Shown here in pieces: positions 1-9,807 of a stretch of DNA of 64,000 nucleotides (position 1 is its first letter; every line of letters begins with the position of its first letter). The DNA is from Zingiber officinale (taxonomy: Eukaryota > Streptophyta > Magnoliopsida > Zingiberales > Zingiberaceae): the NCBI RefSeq assembly GCF_018446385.1, contig NC_055999.1, positions 82,413,859 through 82,477,858 on the forward strand, in the 5' to 3' direction. Position numbers and translations under genes: made by a program. The notes beneath the pieces were generated by a model, which was given only the letters and a program-made list of their open reading frames with translations, was not told the DNA's origin and did not search any database.

Positions 1-923
1 TCATGCATCTCTATCTAGGCATTGTAAAAATCATGATCATCCATCTAGGATGTCACTTGATATGATCCCTCTTGTTGGGACACTTCCATACATAATAAAT
101 ACCTTTTGTTCTTAATTATAAGGAAATTGACATACTGCATGATGATTAATGGCATACATCAAAATAAGCAAAGCATGCTATAACTACATGATATATGTAT
201 GACATGACATGGTATTTTTGTATTTTTCATAATAAAATGTGAATGCTAAATATGATGTCATGGCATATGATGGGCAAACAATCATGACAAGTTAGCATAA
301 ATAAAATGTACCTAGATAATCTATCTAAGTATCCTTAATTCTTAGCTATACCTTAAAATTAAATCCTAGATTGCCCAATTTCATCAAGAAAGTGCCAAAC
401 CCAATTTTGACATTTCTTTTTCCCTTTCTAAATTTGTGTCATTTTTAAATTAAACAAATTCCTCAAAGTATGGCATATTTTATTCTTTCAAAGAGTATAT
501 GAAATCAAATTAAGGCTTAGATTCACCTTTAACCTTCTAAGAAAATGCCAAAACCCCCAACTTGGCATTTCTTATCCTTTTCCAAATGTGTCAATTTAAA
601 TTAGATTTAACTCCTCAAATTTTGACACATTTTTGCTCTTCAAGGCTTTAAGCACATTTGATTAAAGCATGGGTTTTCACTTAATTCCTTAAGAAAGTAT
701 CAAAATTCTAACTTGATTTTTCTTATACTTTTCTTAAGTGTGCCAAGTTAGATTAAGTTCAACTCTTCAAATTTTGGCACATATATTACTCTCTCAAAGA
801 GTAACCCAATAACCTTTTTCTTTTTCAAAGGTTAACAATAACCTTGAAAATGCTCTCAAGTGTCAACTTTACAAAGATTGGGTTAACTACCTTTCCAATT
901 GGAGTTGACACTCTCTAACCTAT
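1..923 (-). other. 3' non-coding internal region of gag-only copy 1
   Basis: AT-rich stretch downstream of gag on the minus strand. No ORF or RNA gene is seen. It is alignable by eye with 43600-44386 in copy 3, and in reverse complement with 31589-32350 in copy 2; both carry the same phrases around 'catctctatctaggcat' and 'ctaggatgtcacttg'. Confidence 0.7.
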
Positions 924-2603
924 CTAGGGTGTAGAGAATATGCTCCTAGGAACCCAAAACCTATTGGTGCTCCTTGGATGCTCTAGGTACTCACTAGGGA
1001 TGACTTCCATAGATACCTTCCGAAGGACCTTTTTAGGCTTCTTAGAAGCCTTTTTCACTTCCACTAGGTCACTTCTAGGGCTAACTCCCCTTGTAACCTT
1101 ATTTGTGACTTTGTTTGGCCTTTTTGGAGCCTTAGTCACCTTTACTAAGTCAACTCTAGGGATGACCTCCCTTGTGACCTTCTTTGTGACATTATTAGAC
1201 TTCTTAGAAGTCTTAGTCACATTGGTCTTTGCAAAAGTACTCTTAGGGACAACTTCCCTTGTACTTTTAGCTTGACCACTAAACCTAGGGTTGGTCCCAT
1301 AACTATATGGAACCCTATGAAAGGAAGTCACATCCTTCTTGACTTTAGGTTTGTATCCCAAACCTATATAGCCATTGGATGGCTCTTGTCTAGCTTTTCC
1401 TAGGTTATGCTCATTTTGACCCCTAAGAATATTTTCCATTCTTGCTAGGGTTCTTTCTAAATTATCAAGTCTTGACCTCAAGACTTGGTTTTCCGTCATT
1501 GAATCCATAGACTTGGATTTTTCTTGACCCCTATGAGCATTTCTATATCTAGGCATATATCTATAATCCTTAGAGTTATTGCCTAAATTGTTATTTACCT
1601 TCCTAGCCTTAGGTGTGATAAATCTATCATGAGGAGGGATATATTTATCCTTAGATTTATCATGCATTCTATTTTCAGGATAAATAGCATTATAACGATT
1701 TAAATTTGAATTAGCATTCAAGTTAGGGTTTACCTCCCTTATCCTTGAAGCTCTCTTCTTCTCCCACTTCTTCAAGTGCACCAATTTCTTGAGCTCTCCT
1801 CTCCTTGGGCACTTTGTGTGGTAGTGACCCCACTCACCACATGTAAAACACCTAATGTGCTTCTTCTTCTCCTTCTTCTTCTTCCTACAACTCACATTAG
1901 TTTCTAAATTAACTTTAGTGAGTTTAGGGTTTACCTCCTCTACCTTCTTGAGTGAAGGACACCTACTCTTGTAGTGCCCCATCTTACCACACTCAAAGCA
2001 TTTGATGTGGTCCTTTGTGCTCTTCTTGGTAGTTGAGGTGGAGGGTTGAGCTTCCAAGATCTCCTCTTCCTTGGATTGCCCTTCTTCCTCTTCACTTGAA
2101 GATGTCGATGATTCCACTTCTTCCTCCCTTGAAGATGTGGATGATACCTCCTCATCTTCCTTCTCCTCTTCGGATGTTGACCTTATGTCAACATCGGATT
2201 GGTCCTTCTCTTCTTGGACCAATGAGCCCTTCTCCTTGGACTCCTCTACTCCTTGGAATTGTGACGGGTCTTCATGATAGGCAATGATCTTTTTCCAAAG
2301 ATCACATGCACTTGTGAATTCACCTACACTCACAATGATATTAGAAGGTAGTAAATTATGCAAAATTCTCGTTACCTCCTTGTCCGCCTCCGATTGCTCT
2401 CGTTGCTCTTCGGTCCAATGCCGAGGTCGGAGGTGTTTACCCTTCTTATCCGTAGGAGCTTCAAATGGGTCACTCAAGATAACCCATTGATTCCAATCCA
2501 TTTGGAACCATGTCTCCAACCGCTTCCTCCAATAATTGAAGTCTTCTTTGTCATATGGAGGTGGAATTCGGATATCCCATCCGAGCGGTCCTTTGGACTC
2601 CAT
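924..2603 (-). CDS. gag: Retrotransposon Gag with two CCHC zinc knuckles, intact (559 aa)
   Basis: Nucleocapsid/capsid-type protein expected to package element RNA in cytoplasmic particles. Residues 8-115 resemble the UBN2/DUF4219 copia Gag domain (WRKRLETWF... LLPSNI... DLWKKI). Residues 115-195 are a Glu/Ser/Thr-rich acidic linker. Two knuckles of form CX2CX4HX4C lie at 202-215 (CFECGKMGHYKSRC) and 252-265 (CFTCGEWGHYHTKC). The C-terminal half is Lys-rich and ends WVPRSIFSTP, the same ending as in copies 2 and 3. The start aligns with Met20 of copy 3. The ORF has no stop or frameshift. The protein ends before the place where a protease (D-S/T-G) would begin in an autonomous copia element. 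Confidence 0.88.
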   Translation of the reverse strand: MESKGPLGWDIRIPPPYDKEDFNYWRKRLETWFQMDWNQWVILSDPFEAPTDKKGKHLRPRHWTEEQREQSEADKEVTRILHNLLPSNIIVSVGEFTSACDLWKKIIAYHEDPSQFQGVEESKEKGSLVQEEKDQSDVDIRSTSEEEKEDEEVSSTSSREEEVESSTSSSEEEEGQSKEEEILEAQPSTSTTKKSTKDHIKCFECGKMGHYKSRCPSLKKVEEVNPKLTKVNLETNVSCRKKKKEKKKHIRCFTCGEWGHYHTKCPRRGELKKLVHLKKWEKKRASRIREVNPNLNANSNLNRYNAIYPENRMHDKSKDKYIPPHDRFITPKARKVNNNLGNNSKDYRYMPRYRNAHRGQEKSKSMDSMTENQVLRSRLDNLERTLARMENILRGQNEHNLGKARQEPSNGYIGLGYKPKVKKDVTSFHRVPYSYGTNPRFSGQAKSTREVVPKSTFAKTNVTKTSKKSNNVTKKVTREVIPRVDLVKVTKAPKRPNKVTNKVTRGVSPRSDLVEVKKASKKPKKVLRKVSMEVIPSEYLEHPRSTNRFWVPRSIFSTP

Positions 2604-2661
2604 CTTCTTCTTCCTCTAGCTTCTTGCTCTCTTGGCGGTTAGTCCGTAGAAGAGCGACCTC

Positions 2662-2673
2662 GCTCTGATACCA
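2662..2673 (-). other. Primer binding site (initiator Met-tRNA type)
   Basis: On the minus strand the 12 bases read TGGTATCAGAGC, the usual plant LTR-retrotransposon primer site complementary to the 3' end of initiator Met-tRNA. It lies two bases inside the 5' LTR edge at 2676, which fixes the LTR boundary and the element's direction. Confidence 0.88.
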
Positions 2674-2675
2674 CT

Positions 2676-3673
2676 TGTTGGAGGATCGGTGGCCGCTAGA
2701 GGGGGGGTGAATAGCGTCTCACCCAAATCGATGGCTTCCTACGTATTCGTTAGTGCGCAAGCGGAATAATACAATACAAATTACGAATACGAAAGCTAAA
2801 GATAAAGAAAAGAACAAGCAAACCAATGCACGTCGATGTAACGTGGTTCGGAGATGATGCTCCTACTCCACGGCTATCCGTAAGGTGGACGATCCCTCAA
2901 TCCGTCAGTGGATTAGTCCCCGGAAACTCCGGCTAGCTCAAACCGCTCCTTGTGGGTGGAGAAACCTCACCACAACTTCAACCAAGAACACTTGGACACA
3001 AGAGATCCTTGAGCACTTTAGTGACTACTAATTAGGCTTTAACCAAGTCTAATTTCGTCACCTTGGCCGGCCATACCAAGCTCCTTCTTATAGAGCTTGG
3101 AACAAATCAGAACTTGATTTGCCCGTTACCAGTCGACTGGTCAATGCACCAGTAGACTGGTGCCAACGGCTATCTCAACGGTTCTCTGCTAGTACTGTTA
3201 CAGTAACGCTACAGTACTGCTACAGTGACGCTACAGTAACCCTAATTTTAGGATTTTGCCTCGAGTACATTCACTCAGCGCTCGTTCTCGCCCGACCAAC
3301 CTAGACCTAGCCTTCTAGCCTCCTCCATCAACCTCGCATCCCTCGGATGTCTCCCCATCCTTCACGTCTTGCCTTCTGGAGCTTCCTTCGGCCTTGTCCA
3401 TATTGTCGGGTCTTCCTTTGCCAAGAGGCTCCTCACCTCCGGGGCTTCATCCATTGCCAAGTCACACTTGGACTTACGTTGCCAAGACTACATGCTTGGA
3501 CTTACACCGCCAAGACTCATTCTTGGACTTTCCTCCTTTGCCAAGATCACACTTGGACTTTCCTTGTTGTACCTGTATCCTGCACACTCACAATGCATAT
3601 CAAATACAACAATAAACCTAACTTAAACCTTTGCCCAAACATCAAAACCTAGGGCACCTAGATTGCTTCAACA
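2676..3673 (-). repeat. 5' LTR of gag-only copy 1 (998 bp)
   Basis: Bounded by TGTTGG at 2676 and TTCAACA at 3673, so on the minus strand it is TG...CA. It contains the shared U5 motif near the LTR end (TATTCACC... on the minus strand). It also has a TATA-like CTATAAGAAGG (around 3090, minus strand), a CCAGTCGACTGG palindrome pair (3127-3163) and short direct repeats of gctacagt (about 3195-3240). Its U3 is unrelated to the LTRs of copies 2 and 3 even though the Gag proteins are similar. The flank 3674-3678 (GATAT) is the right-hand target duplication. Confidence 0.82.
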
Positions 3674-4896
3674 GATATGGTCAGGATCTTCATGCTTAGT
3701 GTCATGCATCATCTGCATGATTGCATGCTGTGCGATTGGTAGCCCCATTATTGTTGAGCTCATCGTCAGTTTCATGGATCTGCACACATAACCACTCATG
3801 GGTTAGTGGTATATCAGGCAAGGTGTGTGGCAGTTTGCTCTGTTTGTTCTCCGCTGGTCCACTCATGGGTAGCGTGACGCAGCGTGGTAGCACGTCAGGG
3901 AGCCCTCTTTTGGATTGTCTCAGAGAGATGAGAATATTGAGCTCCCCTACTTATGATTTGGGGTAGGAGGATAGGTGTACTCTGACAGCATCCTGTCCAC
4001 TCGGTCACTCATCAGGAGCAGTGATGGCAGAGTACACGGTTGTCACAGCCCTACCCACTCGGTCTCACTATCGTGTGTGAGATGGCTGACTGGTAGTAGG
4101 GGTGACCAGGATATGTCATTGACATATACGCATTGATGCATTTATTGCTTGTGTTTGCTGCACTTATATGATGCATATTGGATGGATGCATTTGTTTGAC
4201 ATGCATACAAGATTTCTATACCTCTCAAGTTATTATCCATACACCAGGTCCTGGTTAGTACAGTTGTTCTCCTATTTATTTCAGTTTGCATTTATCCTTC
4301 TTATATCAGGAGACTGTACGCATGATTAGTGCTATTTGTTATTTTCTTTATTATGCATATCAGTAGTTACCCGCTGAGGAGTTGACTCACCCCGTGGTTA
4401 TTACTATTTTCAGGTTGAGGCTGCCCGGAGGAGTTCCAGTCGCTAGTCCCCTGCAGTTCGCGAGGATATTTGTTTGGTTTTATTTTTATTGTACTATCTA
4501 GATTTGTTCTAGTTTTATTTCTATGGATATGGTATGATTTTGTTTTATTTGTCGATGGATTTTATTGGATTTGTTCTACTACATACCTGCCTAGACGGCA
4601 GAAGAGGTGAGTTGATTTTATCGTTGTGGTTTATGTTTTATGGGTGTAGTGGAGTAGGATATAGGTTTTGAGCTTTATGGGTGTAGTTGAGTAGGATTTT
4701 TGACTTGATTTTTCTTTATCGTTGTATTAGTTTAGTTTTATTATTAAACTGCGTGGATGTTGCTTATTATTTATATATATTATTTCGGCCATGTTGGCCG
4801 GGGTATCTGGATGTTGTAGGAAGTTTCGAATTGTCACCCGTACAGGGGAGATGCTGCCGAAATTTCTTCTGGCAGGGACTTCCCCGGGGCGTGATA
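3674..4896 (+). repeat. 5' LTR of the gypsy element, right part
   Basis: It matches 26082-27302 of the 3' LTR closely, starting at the insertion point of gag-only copy 1 ('gatatggtcaggatcttcat'). It ends CCCCGGGGCGTGATA, a mutated form of the 3' LTR ending GGGGCGTGACA. No gene is present; ORFs in it are chance. Confidence 0.85.
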
Positions 4897-4903
4897 ATTT
4901 ATT

Positions 4904-5118
4904 TGGTATCAGAGCCCGGTTTGCGATCCTTTGTTTTCGTGTTTCGGATATTTGAGTTAACTTGATACCAATTTATTTGGTATCAGAGCCAAGTTTTTTG
5001 ATGCTTAGTTTTTGTATTTTTGGTTTTGCGAGTCAGGTTGTTACAGGTATAAAATGTCTGGTTTTAGTATTTTGAGATTTTTGAGATTAATCTGATATCA
5101 ATTTATTGATATCAGAGT
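4904..5118 (+). other. Three tandem Met-tRNA primer-site motifs
   Basis: TGGTATCAGAGC occurs at 4904-4915, just inside the LTR edge, and again at 4978-4989. A degenerate copy, TGATATCAGAGT, is at 5107-5118. The second copy lies in a hairpin (GATACCAA at 4964, TTGGTATC ending 4984). The first is the normally placed PBS. A second gypsy copy in this window also has two (56204 and 56276). Confidence 0.75.
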
Positions 5119-5351
5119 GGGTTACGATACTTGCTTTTGGTGTTCTAGATTTATGGTTTAACCCAAGTTTGCTAGTCAACTTGGGTATTTATTTTCGGAT
5201 TTGTACGGGTTTCCGTCGATTTTCTCGTCCGAAATTTTGAGGTAAAATGGGGACTGAGCAGTGACGGAACATCTCCAGACGGCAAATAGGTATAAAGGTA
5301 ATTTTATAATTTTTATACTTGTAGTGATATTTGTGTTATAACTTAACAGAT

Positions 5352-6105
5352 ATGAGGAGATCTACACGAGTAGCTGCGAGACGTGGTGCTAGACGACCAC
5401 GTAAGAGGACTTTGGAATCTATGGCAACAGAGTCATCAGAGATCCCTACTGGGTTTGAGCCTGTCGGTCAGGGACAGACTCAAGATACTGCGGGTGCGTC
5501 GGGCTCTCAGACCCCGATGGCTCCTTTAGATGTACCTACCTTGGCTGCACCCGCTGTACCCACCCCTACCGTATTTACGATACCACTAGGGGTACTACCA
5601 GCATACCCTGCACCTGCTCCGGTCGAGCCTACGGCGTACCAGGCACCACACCAACCTGGACTTACCGTGTACCCGACACCAGCAACACCTGTGCCCCCAG
5701 TACCTACAGTGTACCCAACATCCGCACCAGTGGTACCGGTTGCTCCATTTCCGATACCACCACCTACCGTACCTCCAGCCGCGACCACCCATATCGACTC
5801 TACAGTACCACCAGCGGTATATGCCCCAATTTATGTAGCAACACCGGGAGTACCTCCCAGGTATATCCAGCGGTACTACCTGTAGCACCAGCTCCAGGGA
5901 TTCCGCCAGTTCCCGCGACGACCCCTACCCACCTCACTGATATTGTTGCGGAACGAGACCAGATTTCTAGCATTGGCAGAGTCGATGAAAAGTTGATTCA
6001 CACTATTCCGCGGAGAGACCGATCCGAGTGTGACCCAATCTTGGATAGAGACTATGGAGCAGACTCTTCCTAAGTTAAATTTCGACACCAACATTTAATT
6101 CACTG
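5352..6105 (+). pseudogene. gag: gypsy gag remnant, proline-rich
   Basis: The ATG at 5352 opens a chromovirus-type Gag N terminus (basic MRRSTRVAARRGARRPRKR, then a Pro/Ala/Val/Thr-rich region). The frame is lost near 5885. In another frame the reading continues with a region around 5890-6060 (PGIPPVPATTPTHLTDIV) and then shifts again to a segment with IETMEQTLPKL, typical of the start of the gypsy retrotrans_gag domain. Nothing resembling the core capsid domain or a zinc knuckle follows before 6250, so a deletion is likely. The long antisense ORF here is a composition artefact. Confidence 0.7.
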
Positions 6106-6125
6106 AGCATGGTAGGCCAGAGGAT

Positions 6126-6165
6126 GGCCTATTAGCTCAGTTGGTTAGAGCACCGTACCTTTATG
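6126..6165 (+). other. 5' half of a tRNA-Ile-like sequence
   Basis: GGCCTATTAGCTCAGTTGGT followed by TAGAGCACCGTACC resembles the acceptor strand, D-arm and start of the anticodon arm of plant tRNA-Ile. The anticodon 3' side, T-arm and 3' acceptor are absent, so this is at most a 5' fragment and not a functional tRNA. It sits at the gag/protease junction, where gypsy sequence appears deleted. Chance similarity is possible. Confidence 0.3.
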
Positions 6166-6247
6166 AGGGAGATTGGTAGATTACTTACTCTTAGATCGCA
6201 TCGACTGACTATCTCCCTACCGTCCGGTAGATCTTTTAGTACTAGAA

Positions 6248-6345
6248 ATGATTGACTTTGATATTATTCTTGGCATGGATTGTTTGTTAGCATATCATGC
6301 CACTGTTGATTGCCAGACGAGGGTGGTCACATTCCGACCACCAAT
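6248..6345 (+). pseudogene. gypsy protease remnant
   Basis: Translation reads DFDIILGMDCLLAYHATVDC then RVVTFRPP, the well-known C-terminal part of plant gypsy aspartic protease (usual form DFDVILGMDWLSxYHAxVDC). The catalytic D-T/S-G region upstream is not recognisable. The frame runs straight into the 36-37 bp tandem repeat. Confidence 0.75.
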
Positions 6346-6356
6346 GCTCCAACAAT

Positions 6357-6651
6357 ATTTATGGATTATTGTGGTGGAGCATTGCTCCCACATATTATGG
6401 ATTGTTTGTGGTAGAATGTTGCTCCCACATGTTATGGATTATTGTGGTGGAGCGTTGCTCCCACATATTATGGATTGTTTGTGGTGGAGTGTTGTTTCCA
6501 CATATTTTGGATTGTTGTGGTGGAGCGTTTCTCCCACATATTGTAGATTGCTTGTAGAGTAGCGCTGCTCCCATATAGGTTGCATTGATGGTGGTAGAGC
6601 GTTGCTCCCACATATGTAGTATTTCTTGTGATGGAGCGTTGCTCTCACATT
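6357..6651. repeat. Minisatellite, about eight units of 36-37 bp
   Basis: Units share the core 'ggtggagcgttgctcccacata' with variable 'ttatggattgttt' spacers, alternating 36 and 37 bp. Because of this, long ORFs appear on both strands; none is a real gene. It replaces most of the reverse transcriptase region of the gypsy element, lying between protease and the RT C-terminal remnant. The GGAGC...GCTCC core is a short palindrome, so each unit could fold. Confidence 0.8.
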
Positions 6652-7000
6652 TGATGATCTATTTCTTTGGTGATTTGTAGCTAGTGATCAGATTTCAGAC
6701 TTATTGTCGGGGATCTTATAGTTGAGTGTGCATGTTGTACGGGTATTATGAGTTCTAGGTTTTACCATTTAGGCTTACAAAGCCCTAGATGTTTTCATGG
6801 ACTCAATGATTTTGGTATTCCTAGGTTGTTTGGATCAATTTCCATTGTCTTTGTTGACAATGTTGTAATCTATTTCTGATCCGAGGAGAATCACGTACAC
6901 CCCCTTCGCATACTTCTAGAGATGTTTGGACGGAAACATCTATATTTGAAGTTCATATGGGTAGAAGCCTGCGAGACCAGCTTCTAGGAGCTGAAGCGGA
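6652..7000 (+). pseudogene. Reverse transcriptase C-terminal remnant
   Basis: Near 6840-6890 the reading FVDNVVIYF resembles the end of the RT palm (usual FIDDILIYS), with the second Asp changed to Asn. This is followed by a decayed stretch like the EEHxxHLRxVLExL motif. Several stops interrupt it. The front of RT is missing. Bases 6652-6830 show no recognisable coding match. Confidence 0.55.
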
Positions 7001-7477
7001 GATTAGTGTCGGTTCTAGTTCAGTTTTTGCCTTATGAAGAGGACTGAATTTGTACTTTACACTGAAGCATCTCTTCAGGGTTTGGGCACTGTTCTGATGT
7101 AGAATGGAAGAGTAGTCTCCTATACGTCTCGTTAGTTGAAGGAGCATGAGAAGAACTACCCTGTACACGATCTGGAGCTAGCCACTATCATCTTTGTTTT
7201 GAAGATTTGGCGGCATCATCAGTACGACATTACCTTTGAGATTCTCATTGACCATAAGAGTCTCAAATATATTTTCACCCAGAAGGAACTCAATCTCCAA
7301 AAGAGGAGATGGATGGAATTTCTGAAGGATTATGACTATACCATTAGTTATCACCCAGGGAAAGCTAATGTGGTTGCCGATGCACTTAGCAGGAAGTCCA
7401 GAAGGACTTTGGCTTGCCACCGGGCTTCAGTCACAGACTTGATTCAGGGTTTCTCTGAGTTAGGCCTTGAGGAGTAG
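7001..7477 (+). pseudogene. gypsy RNase H remnant
   Basis: After an in-frame stop at about 7132 the frame 7136-7477 reads [40 protein letters not shown] and [17 protein letters not shown], the classic plant gypsy RNase H with its C-terminal DALSR motif. Upstream, 7001-7135 carries the start of the domain (ELKRRL, YTxASLQGLGxVL) broken by stops. It leads directly into the integrase zinc-binding region. Confidence 0.85.
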
Positions 7478-8407
7478 GGACAGACAGAGCAGGATATTCT
7501 TGTTACCATGGTTGCTCAGTCGACGATCAGGATGAGGATCCGAGAGGCCCAGGCCGGTGATCAGTATTTTTAGTTCATTGGAAGCCAGATATCTTCCGGG
7601 CAGCAGACCGAGTTCACACGAGATAAGGAGGGTATTATATATTTCCGAGGTAGATTATGCGTACCTCAGTCTCACCCGGTCTTATAGGAGCTACTTCAGG
7701 AGGCTCATCGCTCTCGATTTACGATCCATCCAGGTGGGACCCACATGTATCGAGATTTGAGGCATTCCTACTGGTGGAACGGTATGAAGAAAGACATCGC
7801 GGAATTTGTAGCTAGATGTCTTGTCTGTCAGCAGGTGAAGGCTGAGCACCAGAGACCTCCCGGATTACTTCAGCGGATTCCTATTCTTGAGTGAAAATGG
7901 GAACATATTACCATGGACTTTGTGGTGGGGTTTCCTAGGACACGTCGAGGCCATGACGCGATTTGGATAATCGTTGATCGATTAACCAAATCCGTGCACT
8001 TCTTAGCGATCCGAAAGACTGATTCCCTGGATCGATTGACAGATCTATATTGCCAAGAGATCATCAGATTACATGGTGTTCCTTTGAGTATTATTTCGGA
8101 TAGAGACCCACGGTTCACGTCTCGATTCTGGCAGAGTCTGCAGCAGGCCTTGGGCACTCAACTCTATTTCAATACAGCTTTCCATCCACAGACAGATGGA
8201 CAGTTAGAGCGAACCATTCAGACTCTAGAGGACTTGCTGAGATCTTGTGTATTGGATTTCGGAGGCAGTTGGGAGGACCATTTGCCATTGGTAGAGTTTG
8301 CCTACAACAACAGCTTTCATTCGGCTATCCAGATGGCACCGTTTGAAGCATTGTATGGTAGGCCTTGTCGGACACCCACCCTCTGGGATGAGGTTGGGGA
8401 GGCCTAG
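7478..8407 (+). pseudogene. gypsy integrase (zinc finger and DDE core), broken
   Basis: The H-H-C-C zinc region is readable at about 7690-7840 (HPGGTHMYRDLRHSYWW, then CLVCQQVK). The catalytic core follows at 7913-8407: [13 protein letters not shown] with the first Asp, [14 protein letters not shown] with the second Asp, and [17 protein letters not shown] with the Glu, then [19 protein letters not shown]. All three catalytic acids are present, but stops at about 7572, 7690 and 7893 break the polyprotein. Confidence 0.88.
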
Positions 8408-8953
8408 TTTCTAGGGCCTCATAGAGCTCAGCATGAGGTAGAGTTGGTCCATACTATCAGATGGAGGATGTCATAGGCGCATGACCGCCAGAAGCGTTAT
8501 GCTGATCGGAGACGGAGACCCCTGGAGTTCTCTACAGGCGACCATGTATTTCTGCGAGTCTTACCCATGAAAGGGGTGAAGAGAATTGGCCTCAGAGGTA
8601 AGCTAGCTCCACGGTACATTGGCCCTTTCCAGATTCTGGAGAGGATTGGAGCAATAACTTATCGTCTGGCACTACCACCGTCCCTGGCAGGCGTCCACGA
8701 CGTATTCCACGTATCTATGCTAAGGAGATATGTACCCGACCTGACACATGTGCTGACAGATATCTCAGTTCTCATTCAGCTTGACGTCACTTATGAGGAA
8801 GTTCCGGTACGAATTCTGAACCAGAAAGAGCGTCAGCTGCGGAATAAGAATATCCGACCGGTTAAAGTCGGATGGCAGCATCATTCATATGAGGAGGCTA
8901 CCTGGGAGCTCGAGGATACGATCCAAACTCGATATTCCCATCCTTTCATTTGA
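8408..8953 (+). pseudogene. gypsy integrase C terminus with chromodomain-like tail
   Basis: After a stop at 8405 the frame continues with QKRYADRRRRPLEF, then GKLAPRYIGPFQILERIG, HDVFHVSMLRRYVPD and a tail KERQLRNKNIRPVKVGWQHH ... EEATWELED. This tail corresponds to the divergent chromodomain of Tekay/Del chromoviruses, thought to tether integration to heterochromatin. The ORF ends at a TGA (8951-8953), about 110 bases before the 3' LTR, as in intact relatives. Confidence 0.82.
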
Positions 8954-9062
8954 GGTATGTGGGTTATTTTCCGTTCAGCATTTATATTTTCTATCTGTTG
9001 TTAGTACTTGCTAATGGTAGATAACGAAATTTGGGGACCAAATTTTTAATAGTGGAGGAGAA

Positions 9063-9807
9063 TGTAAAATACCGAAAAAGGGCAAATGACCATAAGGGAA
9101 TTTTCTGGAATTTTTAGAAATTTTTTGAGAATTTTTCGGAGCTCGTATGACGAGTTTATGAGGATAAATATTGAGCCCCGGGAAAGCCTATTTAGGCTAC
9201 CTCATTTAAGCAAGGAAATGTTTGATTTTTTTCCTCTTTATTTCCTTTTCTTTTCCTTATTTTCCCTCCCCCCCCCCCCCCCCCCCCCCCGACGCTATGC
9301 CCTACCTCTAATGCGCGATCTCCCTTTCCCTATCCGGCGCCGCACGGGACGATTTCACCCCCACCCGCGTACAAAACCCCTCGATAAGGGTCTCGCTTCT
9401 CTTCTCCTTCTTCCTCCCAAAGCCGATTTCCCTCCTCGCGATTGTCTTCTTCTTCATCCCCAACTCATCGCCGACGCCGACGCTGACGCTGATCGCCAAC
9501 ATGGATTGTCGGTGCTGATGGTGACTAGCAACGTGCCCTAGTGTCGGCCCCTCCCCCGTGCCCTAATCTCTTCTTCGCCGTCCCATTGAGCACCGACGCC
9601 AGGACTCCTCGTGGCACAAACCACTGATCGATCACCTGATCCGACCCCCGACCGTCGTGCCCTAATTCCTCATCACCTTCTTCCTCTACAACGCGTCGCC
9701 GCCGCACGGAACAGCGCCGGCTGCCTCAACGTTGTGCCCTAGATCTCCACCGCCGTAGCCACCTAGCCTCACTGTACCGCCTCTCCTCTGCCTCTGCCGG
9801 TTTCCTG
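9063..9807 (+). repeat. 3' LTR of the gypsy element, left part
   Basis: Begins TGTAAAATACCG directly after a purine-rich tract (agtggaggagaa). It includes a GC-rich block (about 9290-9800) with many short ORFs that are not genes, and a run of 23 C (9268-9290). It stops where the nested copia LTR begins (TGTTGGTTAG at 9808); the five bases before this are TCCTG. Confidence 0.85.
9268..9290. repeat. Homopolymer C tract (23 bp)
   Basis: Twenty-three consecutive C in the gypsy 3' LTR. The corresponding place in the second gypsy LTR (about 53745) has no such tract. Length in this assembly is uncertain because homopolymers are error-prone. Confidence 0.9.

Larger units (their letters stand above)
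1..3673 (-). mobile_element. Gag-only Sirevirus-like LTR retrotransposon, copy 1 (partial)
   Basis: Right-hand part of a minus-strand LTR retrotransposon whose other LTR lies left of the window. Read on the minus strand it has a 5' LTR (3673 to 2676), a Met-tRNA primer site, one gag ORF and a long AT-rich non-coding tail. No protease, integrase, reverse transcriptase or RNase H follows gag within the 923 bases available. The tail resembles the same region of copy 3 (42057-44386), which is known to end in an LTR without pol. It sits in the 5' LTR of a gypsy element: the bases after 3673 (GATAT) match the uninterrupted site in the gypsy 3' LTR at 26082. Family assignment is inferred from Gag and from its sister copies. 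Confidence 0.85.

Noticed and set aside
940-1275. Plus-strand ORF of 111 codons opposite gag copy 1 (and the similar antisense ORFs at 31321-31572 and 44403-44654)
   Set aside because: Antisense shadow of the repetitive Lys/Thr/Val-rich Gag tail; it recurs only because the gag genes are homologous.
5507-5888. Gly/Ala- and Trp/Arg-rich ORFs on the minus strand
   Set aside because: Mirror images of the Pro-rich gypsy gag; composition effect.
6248-6648. Several overlapping ORFs on both strands
   Set aside because: Produced by the 36-37 bp minisatellite; only the first 30 codons (protease remnant) are meaningful.
9086-9707. GC-rich ORFs in the gypsy LTR (also 53735-54381 and 39642-39921)
   Set aside because: LTR promoter-side sequence with no recognisable domain; ORFs not shared in frame between LTR copies.
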